NCBI GenBank assembly: GCA_945952575.1
Contig: CAMFIY010000021.1
Span: forward strand, 1-15,680
Direction of reading: 5' to 3'
Source of the DNA: an uncultured Leucobacter sp.
GTDB taxonomy: Bacteria; Actinomycetota; Actinomycetes; Actinomycetales; Microbacteriaceae
DNA: 15,680 bases
The position numbers and the translations under genes were made by a program. A model generated the notes under the pieces. That model was not told where the DNA came from. It did no database searches and worked only from the letters and a program-made list of their open reading frames with translations. Within the stretch, counting starts at the first letter, position 1. Every line of letters starts with the position of its first letter. Below, in pieces: positions 1 through 6,700 of the stretch.

Positions 1-545
1 ATCCGGCAGTGATCTGCATGGACGTCGAGATGCCCGTCATGGACGGGATCGAGGCCTCGCGCCGGATCCTCGACACCGACCCGGGATCGGCGCCCGCGAT
101 CCTGATCCTCACCACCTTCGGGCATGAGGCGTATCTCTTCGACGCCCTGGCCGCGGGCGTCAGCGGCTTCCTGCTCAAGACCTCGCGCGCCGAGCAGTTG
201 CTCGACGCCGTCCGGAGTCTCGCGGCCGGTCAGGCGCTGCTGGGGCCGGACGTGACCCGCGCAGTGATCGAACGGATCGCGGGCGAACGAAGCCGCGGTG
301 CTGCCGTCGAGGCCCCGCAGCCCGGGGGCGCTGCGGATGACGCACTCGCCCGCGCCGGGCTCACCGAGCGCGAGCGTGAGGTCCTCGGACTGCTCGCCGA
401 GGGGCGGTCGAACGCCGAGATCGCGGGTGCGCTCTTCCTCGGCGAGGCGACGGTGAAGACCCACGTCTCGAATGTCCTGCAGAAGCTGGGCGTACGGGAT
501 CGGATCCAAGCCGTCGTGTGGGCGCACACGCACGGAGCTCGCTAG
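1..545 (+). CDS. NarL/LuxR-family response regulator, 5' end outside window
   Basis: Cytoplasmic DNA-binding response regulator of a two-component system. The reading frame is open from the first complete codon (position 3) to a TAG at 543-545, so roughly the first 50 residues lie outside the window. What remains of the receiver domain shows the phospho-acceptor Asp in CMDVEMPVMDG (codon 21-23), the switch Thr in LILTTFG and the conserved Lys in GFLLKTS. An Ala/Gly/Pro-rich linker follows, then a LuxR-type helix-turn-helix near the C-terminus (LTEREREVLGLLAEG, then EATVKTHVSNVLQKLG). The ATG/GTG codons inside the window are internal, since the Asp lies only five codons from the edge. The partner kinase is probably just upstream, off the window. 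The targets cannot be deduced. Confident in family, not in pathway. Confidence 0.93.
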   Translation, partial: PAVICMDVEMPVMDGIEASRRILDTDPGSAPAILILTTFGHEAYLFDALAAGVSGFLLKTSRAEQLLDAVRSLAAGQALLGPDVTRAVIERIAGERSRGAAVEAPQPGGAADDALARAGLTEREREVLGLLAEGRSNAEIAGALFLGEATVKTHVSNVLQKLGVRDRIQAVVWAHTHGAR

Positions 546-564
546 CCTCCGGAAGACCGTCGGG

Positions 565-624
565 CGGAGATCTGCCGAGACTCGGAAATCGCCCCGAGAG
601 CTTCCGAACTTCGGCAGATCTCCG
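565..624. repeat. Intergenic inverted repeat, 14-bp perfect arms
   Basis: The left arm 565-578 (cggagatctgccga) is the exact reverse complement of the right arm 611-624. The 32-nt interior contains further complementary pieces (tcggaa 582-587 with ttccga 602-607, or ctcgg 581-585 with ccgag 594-598), so the interior can fold in two ways. It begins 20 nt after the stop of the response regulator and could act as its terminator, although no T-tract follows. Such a long compound palindrome could equally be one copy of a dispersed REP-like repeat. Function is inferred. Confidence 0.6.
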
Positions 625-647
625 ATCTTCGGGTGTCTCAAACGCTG

Positions 648-671
648 GAGCCGACTGTGGGATTTGAACCC
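648..671 (-). repeat. 24-bp duplicate of the 3' end of tRNA-Thr
   Basis: These 24 bases are identical to 791-814. They cover the T-arm from the three Gs before TTCAAAT, the 3' acceptor strand, the discriminator base and one base beyond. The identity stops abruptly on both sides. The copy lies 143 bp beyond the intact tRNA in its direction of transcription, which is the arrangement left when a tyrosine-recombinase element integrates into a tRNA 3' end. No integrase is visible between the copies, so this is either a decayed attachment-site scar or a partial tandem duplication. Confidence 0.7.
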
Positions 672-767
672 CGGCCGCGCGCTCGGGGCGGCGCATCGCG
701 TCGCGCGCGCACGCCGCCGGCCGAAAGCCGGTGCTGGGTTCTCAGAAATCCCGCGGGCGGCGAGCGA

Positions 768-785
768 GTCCCGCGCGAGCGGGAC
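768..785 (-). terminator. Hairpin just downstream of tRNA-Thr
   Basis: A perfect 7-bp stem (gtcccgc 768-774 with gcgggac 779-785) closed by a tetraloop lies 6 nt past the tRNA discriminator base on the minus strand. No U-tract follows, as is usual in GC-rich actinobacteria. It could terminate the tRNA transcript or mark the 3' trailer for processing. Confidence 0.5.
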
Positions 786-791
786 GAAGAG

Positions 792-863
792 AGCCGACTG
801 TGGGATTTGAACCCACGACCTGTTCTTTACGAGGGAACTGCTCTACCCCTGAGCTAAGTCGGC
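792..863 (-). tRNA. tRNA-Thr, anticodon CGU
   Basis: The complement folds as a full cloverleaf of 72 nt: acceptor GCCGACT/AGTCGGC (7 bp), D-stem GCTC/GAGC, anticodon stem GTTCC/AGAAC with loop CTCGTAA (anticodon CGU), variable loop AGGTC, T-stem GTGGG/CCCAC with loop TTCAAAT. The discriminator is U (position 792) and no CCA is encoded. The innermost pair of the anticodon stem is a C-A mismatch, the only irregularity. CGU reads ACG, a frequent Thr codon in high-GC genomes, so the gene is expected to be functional. It lies downstream of the hydrolase gene on the same strand. Confidence 0.95.
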
Positions 864-893
864 GGGGCCGGGCGAAGCCCGACACAAACAACG

Positions 894-899
894 ACTCTA
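894..899 (-). promoter_or_regulatory. Possible -10 element of the tRNA-Thr promoter
   Basis: The minus-strand hexamer TAGAGT ends 30 nt before the mature tRNA 5' end, so a transcript would start near 887 with a leader of about 23 nt. That leader contains a small hairpin (cgggc 869-873, gcccg 877-881). No good -35 is seen. A candidate region falls inside the end of the hydrolase gene. Read-through from that gene is an alternative. Confidence 0.3.
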
Positions 900-912
900 C
901 CACGCCCCAGGG

Positions 913-2478
913 TCAGTCTTTGCACCGTGCAGCCGCGGCCCCCGGCACCGTGCCCCTGAGCAGAAAGTCGTCCACGATGTCGGTGACGCAGCTGCTCGTC
1001 CCGTAGGCCGTATGCCCTTCTCCGTCGTAGGTGACGAGCACGCCGCTCTCGAGGTGCTTCGCGAGCGACTCGGCCCACTTGTAGGGGGTTGCGGGATCGC
1101 CGGTCGTGCCGATCACGAGGATCGGTGCAGCCCCGGCGCCGGTGACCGGGCCGGTCGAGTCGACCGCGGGCACCGGCCATTTCGCACAGCTGAGGTCGCC
1201 GAAGGTCTGGTACCTGCCCGTGATCGGCGCGAGCCTGATCGTCTCAGCGGCTTCGGCCCGCATCGCGGCGAAGTCGAGCTCGGGGCGCGGGTAGTCGACG
1301 CAGTTGATCGCGGCGAACGCCTCCATGAGGTTGCTCGTGTAGGTCCCGTCGACGCGGCCGTTGTACTGGTCCGCCAGCTTGAACGCCTGATCCGTGCGCC
1401 CCTTCGCGACCTCCTCGATCAGGGTGTCGAGTTCAGGCCAGAGCCACCGCGCATAGAGCGGCGCGACGATCGCCGTGAACAAGGTGGAGTCGTAGAGCAT
1501 GCGGCCGTCCGAGCCCTTGACCGGATCCGCTTCGGCCTTCGCGAGGAGTGCGGCGATCTGCCCCATGCCCTGCGCGACCGTGCCGCTCAGCGGGCAGTCG
1601 CTCCGACTCAGGCAATCGGCGACGTATGCCCGGAGCGCGCCCTCGATCCCGACCGCCTGCTGCCTCGCGACCTCGTTCCCGTCGACCGCTGGATCCATCG
1701 CCCCGTCGAGCACGAGCCGCCCCGCTCTCTCGGGATAGGTGTCGGCGTAGATCGCCCCGATCTTCGTACCGTACGAGTAGCCGAGATAGTTCAGCCCGGC
1801 ATCGCCCACGATCCCGCGCAGCATATCGAGGTCCCGCACCGTCGAGCGCGTGTCGACGTGCGCCAGCAGCGCGCCCGTCTGCTTCTCGCAGGCGGCGCCG
1901 AACTCGGCGCTCGAGTCGAGGCCGGATCGGATCCACTCGTCGCTGCCGACCTTGAGGAACGCGCCGTCGGCCTTCGGATCACCGGTGCCGTAGAGGAATT
2001 CGTCGAGACCGGCGTCGTCCAGGCACTTCACGGCGCTGGACCGGCCCACGCCACGCGGATCCCAGCCGATGACGTCGTACTGAGCACGAATGCGGTCCGA
2101 GGTGAGTCCGGAGACGTGGTCCCGGACGTCTTCGGCGGTGGGCACGCCCGGGCCTCCGGTGTTCACGAACAGGGTGCCGATCGGATGCCCGCTGCTCGCC
2201 GGATGCTTGGCGAGGCGGAGAGTGATCCGCTCACCGTCGGGGTCGCTCCAGTCGAGCGGGGCGAAGACGTCGGCGCAGACGGCGCCGTTGCCGCAGGAGA
2301 CCCATTTCGGCTCCTGCCGGTCGTAGGACGGGAAATCCGCCTCGGGCGCAGGGATGGACTGGGGGAGGTTGAAGAGCGAGGCGCACCCGCTGAGCGCGCC
2401 CCCGGCGATCAGCACACCGACCAGCACCGCGCCGGCGAGTGCCCGAGCGCCTCCGACGCCCCGGCGACCGGGCCTCAT
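913..2478 (-). CDS. Secreted lipoprotein alpha/beta-hydrolase, TAP (tripeptidyl aminopeptidase)-like
   Basis: A 521-residue serine hydrolase predicted to be anchored outside the membrane. The N-terminus is a basic region, a hydrophobic stretch (about 12-28) and a lipobox LSGC with Cys32 as the lipidated residue. The fold motifs follow in order: NTGGPG (106-111, oxyanion region), WDPRGVGRS (139-147), nucleophile elbow GYSYG with Ser235, the acid Asp461 in GTTGDPATP and His489 in GEGHTAYG. The last two sit in the C-terminal TAP-type domain. Length and layout match Streptomyces SlpD/SlpE-like proteins, which trim N-terminal peptides; the substrate here is unknown. The ATG overlaps the holB stop by 4 nt (ATGA), so translation is probably coupled to holB. 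Several extracellular Cys could form disulfides. Confident in the family; peptidase rather than esterase activity is inferred. Confidence 0.93.
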   Translation of the reverse strand: MRPGRRGVGGARALAGAVLVGVLIAGGALSGCASLFNLPQSIPAPEADFPSYDRQEPKWVSCGNGAVCADVFAPLDWSDPDGERITLRLAKHPASSGHPIGTLFVNTGGPGVPTAEDVRDHVSGLTSDRIRAQYDVIGWDPRGVGRSSAVKCLDDAGLDEFLYGTGDPKADGAFLKVGSDEWIRSGLDSSAEFGAACEKQTGALLAHVDTRSTVRDLDMLRGIVGDAGLNYLGYSYGTKIGAIYADTYPERAGRLVLDGAMDPAVDGNEVARQQAVGIEGALRAYVADCLSRSDCPLSGTVAQGMGQIAALLAKAEADPVKGSDGRMLYDSTLFTAIVAPLYARWLWPELDTLIEEVAKGRTDQAFKLADQYNGRVDGTYTSNLMEAFAAINCVDYPRPELDFAAMRAEAAETIRLAPITGRYQTFGDLSCAKWPVPAVDSTGPVTGAGAAPILVIGTTGDPATPYKWAESLAKHLESGVLVTYDGEGHTAYGTSSCVTDIVDDFLLRGTVPGAAAARCKD

Positions 2479-3638
2479 GCAGCCGCCTGCCGGGCGACCA
2501 AGTCGGCGAAGAGCGCCTCGAGTACGAGACCGGGTCCGACCGCGCGATGCAGCCGTTCGCGCGCGCGTTCGACGGCCGACACCGCGTCGAGCACCCGGAG
2601 CGCGCCCCAGCGGTCGCCGAGCTCCACGATGCGATCGCCCTGCTCCAGGTTGACCAGACCGAGGTCGGCACGCTCGGCCCCGGGACGCAGGGCGGAGAGC
2701 AGCATGTCGCGATAGAGGGAGAGCAGGTCAGTGAGGATCCGGTCGATCCCGTCTCGCAGGCTGCGGGTGGCCCGGCGCTTCTGATCCTCTTCGAGCGCAC
2801 GGATCTGCGCGCGCAGCTGAGACGGGATCGCCGCACCCGGCGCCAACCCGAGGCCGCGCATCGCATCCTCGCGTTCGACGGCGTCGAGCTGCTCGGTATA
2901 CGCGTCGGCATCGGCCTGCGCCACCTTCAGCAGCTCGGCGGCCGCCCGCATCGCCTCGCCGAGGGTCTCCACCGAGAGCGCCAGCTCGACGCTGCGTTCC
3001 CGCCGGGCCAGCGCCTCGGGATCCGACGCCAGACGCCGGGCCATGCCGATGTGGCTCTGCGCCAGCCGCGCCGCGCGCTCCGCGGCATCGAACGGCACCC
3101 CGTCGCGCTCGTGCAGCAGACGCGCCACCTCCTCGGACGGCGGCGTCACGAGACGCAAGGAGCGCGCCCGGGAGCGAATGGTGGGGAGCAGGTCCGCCTC
3201 GCTGGGCGCGCAGAGCAGCCACACCGTGCGCTCCGGCGGCTCCTCGAGCGCCTTGAGCAGCACGTTGGACGTGCGCTCCGGCATCCGGTCCGCATCCTCG
3301 ATCACGATCACCCGATGGCGCCCCTCGGCGGGGGCGTAGTGCGCCGTGGTGACGATCCCGCGCACGTCGTCGATCCCGATCACGACCTTCTGCGTGGTCA
3401 GCACCGCGACGTCGGGATGCGTGCGCGCCCGGACCTGCGCGAAGGCGTGCTCGCGATCGCCGGGATCCCGCGCCACGAGCGCCGCGGCGAAGCGCAGCGC
3501 CAGGTTCGAACGGCCGGATCCTGGTGGGCCGGTGATCAGCCAGGCGTGCGAGAGCTCACGCTCCCCCTCGGGCGAGGCGGCGCGTTCGAGGGCGTCGACG
3601 GCCGCGCCCTGGCCCACGATCTCGCTCCAGAAATCCAT
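2475..3638 (-). CDS. holB: DNA polymerase III subunit delta' (clamp loader)
   Basis: Cytoplasmic clamp-loader stator of 387 residues. It opens with DFWSEIVGQ, typical of the family. A P-loop follows at 37-44, reading GPPGSGRS: Arg replaces the catalytic Lys, as expected for a subunit that does not hydrolyse ATP. A Walker-B-like VIVIEDAD lies at 110-117, followed by NVLLKALEEPP and TIRSRAR (153-159), where the usual SRC motif has lost its Cys. The Cys cluster that binds zinc in Escherichia coli delta' is also absent, the region after residue 50 reading AAALVARDPGDREHAF. The remaining half is helical, as in the collar domain. The neighbour downstream overlaps by 4 nt. In many actinobacteria tmk lies directly upstream; here that place is taken by the giant surface-protein gene. 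Confidence 0.95.
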   Translation of the reverse strand: MDFWSEIVGQGAAVDALERAASPEGERELSHAWLITGPPGSGRSNLALRFAAALVARDPGDREHAFAQVRARTHPDVAVLTTQKVVIGIDDVRGIVTTAHYAPAEGRHRVIVIEDADRMPERTSNVLLKALEEPPERTVWLLCAPSEADLLPTIRSRARSLRLVTPPSEEVARLLHERDGVPFDAAERAARLAQSHIGMARRLASDPEALARRERSVELALSVETLGEAMRAAAELLKVAQADADAYTEQLDAVEREDAMRGLGLAPGAAIPSQLRAQIRALEEDQKRRATRSLRDGIDRILTDLLSLYRDMLLSALRPGAERADLGLVNLEQGDRIVELGDRWGALRVLDAVSAVERARERLHRAVGPGLVLEALFADLVARQAAA

Positions 3639-3686
3639 GTACTCAGGCTATCGCCCGGGACCGACATCCGCGGTCGACCGCACGAC

Positions 3687-3730
3687 CGAGCGGCCCGGCC
3701 CGTCGATGAACTCGGGGGCCGGGCCGCTCG
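3687..3730 (-). terminator. Terminator of the giant surface-protein gene
   Basis: A perfect 15-bp GC-rich stem (3687-3701 with 3716-3730) with a 14-nt loop starts 18 nt after the stop codon of the surface-protein gene. No U-tract follows. It separates that gene from holB, whose start is 49 nt further on. It is followed by a palindrome, cggtcgaccg (3671-3680), in the short holB leader, where the holB promoter must lie if the terminator works. Confidence 0.75.
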
Positions 3731-3748
3731 GCGCAGGATGCTCCGTGC

Positions 3749-6700
3749 TCAGGCGCGGTTGCGCCGCCGCTGCGCGATCATCAGCGCCGCTCCGCCGATC
3801 AGCGCCATCAGCGCCAGCCCGCCGAGCGCGCCCAGCATGACCGTGCCGCCGGTGGTCACCAGATCCTTGCGGAAGGTGTTCACCACCGAGAGCGTGATGC
3901 TGGTCGCGTCCGCGGTGAAGCCCGCCTGGGCCCCACCGATCCGGGCACCGTCGATCCGCATCTCGGTGCGATCCGCACCGCCCGTGCGGGTCTCGACGGC
4001 GTTGCACTCCGCACCGGTCGCGAGCGCCGGGACCACGGCCTTCCAGCCGTTCGACGCCGAGAGCTTCAGCGTGCCGTTCCAGACCTCGACGCCTGCGGTG
4101 TGCGAGGCATCCGTCAGCGTGCAGACCAGCTCGACCGCGAAGGTCTTGCCGGACGCCGCATCCGCGTCGTCGCCGTCGAGCACCTTCACGATCGTCAGCG
4201 CCGTGCTGTCGAAGCGGTTGACGAGATCGGCCGTGTTCCCCGCGTTGCCGCCGAGAGGGACGAGCGGTGCCAGCGTCAGCGTGGATCCGTCGGTCCGCAC
4301 GGAGCCGGCGCCCGTGCCCGGCTGCTCGAACCAGATCGAGTCGGCGTCGCCGGTCGCGGTCTCGTTGATCGCGCATCGGCCGCCGGCCGGCAGACCGGTC
4401 CACGTCGCGGTGCCGCCGTCGGCGATGCTCTGCACGGCATCGGTCACGGTGACCGCCGCACCCTCGAAGGTGCAGGTCAGCTCCACCTCGAAGGGACCGT
4501 ACCCGATCGGGTTGCCGGACGCATCGACCGCGTCGCTCTGCACACGCTTCGTCACGGACACCTCGGCGAGATCGAATCGGTTCTCGACCTCGATCGCCGT
4601 CTGCTCCTGATCCGCGTCCGAGGCCTGGCTCGGATCGACCTGCACGGTGAAGCTCGTGCCCGGGTCGCCCGCGGCCACCCAGGGGCCGCCGACGAGCCGC
4701 ATCCGCGACTCGGTCGCACCGGCGGCGCCGGTCTCGGTCAGCGTGCACTCCGCGCCGCTCGGCAGCCCGGTGTAGGAGGCCGTCGGGTTCTGCGCGCTCA
4801 CCGTGCGATCCGCGCCGCCGATCACGCGCACCGGATCCCCGCCGAGTGTGCAGGCGAGCGTCAGCGTGAAGTCGCCGGTGCCGTAGAGGGCCGCACCATC
4901 GCCGGTCACCGCCTTGGTCACCTCGAGCGAACCCGCCAGGAAGCGGTTGGTGACCTCGATGAGCACCGGCTCGGTGGCATCGTCGGGGATCGTGACGACG
5001 CCGACGGTCGCATCCGTCCCGTCGTTCGGCGTGATGATCACGGCGTCCGCACCGTTCAGGTCCGGTTCGGTGATCGTGCACTCGGCTCCCGCGACCAGCG
5101 AGGGCAGGGTCTCGCCCCAGCCGTTGCCTCGATTCAGCGTGATCGTCGTGTCGAGCAGCGTCTCTCCGTCGAAGGTGCAGACCACGTCGATGTCGAAGCT
5201 CTTCGACTCGGCGATGTCCGCGGCCCCGCCGACGAGATCCTTCTCGACGCGCAGCGCCGCCTGGGCGCCGAACACGTTGGTGAACGCCACCTCGTTCGAC
5301 CCGGTGACCGGCGCGAGACCGGTGATGGTCGCGGTATCTCCGGCCTCGACTACGGCGCCCCACGGATCCCCGGCCGAGTCGATCGACTCGGCTTCGACCT
5401 GCGTGGAGTCCGCGCCGTGCGCATCGGTCTCCGTGACCACGCACGTGGCGTTCACGGGGAGCCCGGTGATCACGTGCACGCCGCCGTCATCCAGCGTGAA
5501 GCTCGCATCCCCCGGCGCGAGCGGCACGGTCTGGCCGAGGAACGTGCAGCTCACGGTGAAGGCGAAACCGCTCGGGATCTGCTCCGCGTCCGTCTGCACG
5601 GTCTTCGTCACCCGGAGCTGGGTGAGCTCGTAGGTGTTGGTGATCGCGAGGGTCGGCACCGTCGCCGCGATGTCGCGGCTGTCGGGCACCGTCACCGGAG
5701 CCGAGACGGTGTAAGAGGTCTGGCCCGAGGCCGCGGTCTCCGTCACCGTGCAGACGGCTCCCGCCGGCAGGTAGTCGATCTGCGTCGGAGTGCCGACCAC
5801 GACCGTGAACGGGCGGCTCGGGATCTGGACGCCCTGCGAGGTGCACTCGAGCGAGCCGGAGAACGTCTGGCCCGTCGGGACGAAACCGGCGCCGGGGCCG
5901 GTGACGGTCTTCGCGATCCGCACCGAACCGGTGATCAGCGCGATGCCGACGTTCGACTGGTCGCGGGCGTTCAGCGTGCGGATGGTCCCGCCGTCGCTGT
6001 AGCGCGCCGAGACCGTCAGCGAGTTGACTGCCTTCGGATCCGCGGCCGTGGTCTGCTGGCTGTAGGGCCCGGTCTTCGTGTTGAAGTGCAGATCCAGTCG
6101 CTCGCCGGGAGCGATCTGCTGGCCGGTCGGCGGCTCGACGACGAAGAGCAGCGCCGTGACCTCGGCGTGATCGAGGCCCGCCGCGGTGAACGGCACGAAC
6201 TTCGTCCCCGCCTCCGCCGCGGTCGTGCCCGTGCAGTTCGCGATATTCGCGTCGTTCGGGTTGTTCACGACGGCCATGCAGATCTGGCTCTTCGGCGCCG
6301 TGGTCGCGTAGGTCTTCAGCACGCCTGCGGCGTAGCCCGTGAGCCACGGCAGGTCGTCGGTCAGCGCGGGGGTCCACTGCGACTTGCGATCGAAGCCCGC
6401 GATCAGCGTCGAATCCCCCGGCGTCGGCAGGAGGTCGGCGACCGCGATGCGGGTCATCGGCGTCGTGCCGTTGTTGGTGACGCTGAGGCGCCACTCCTCG
6501 GTCTGACCCGGCTTGGTGCGGGGGACGCAGGGCTGGAACGCGAAGTCGTCGCCGTCGACCTTGCCCGTGCAGGCGGTCGCGTCGACGAAGCCGTGGTCGT
6601 TGTAGGTGCCGGCAGTCTCGCCGATGGCGCGCACCGACTTCACCGCACGGATCGAGGGGAGCCGCTGCGGCGTGACCCTGGCCTCGGTGTAGCACTTCGT

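Noticed and set aside
648..671. A second tRNA gene at the duplicate
   Set aside because: Only the T-arm and 3' acceptor strand are present; no D-arm, anticodon arm or 5' acceptor strand precedes it.
472..1006. Short plus-strand frames spanning the tRNA region
   Set aside because: They run through the tRNA-Thr gene and the palindrome; their shared segments come only from the duplicated tRNA 3' end.
1012..4610. Long plus-strand open frames across the hydrolase and holB genes
   Set aside because: They overlap two recognisable minus-strand genes, have Arg/Pro-rich translations without motifs, and lack ribosome-binding sites.
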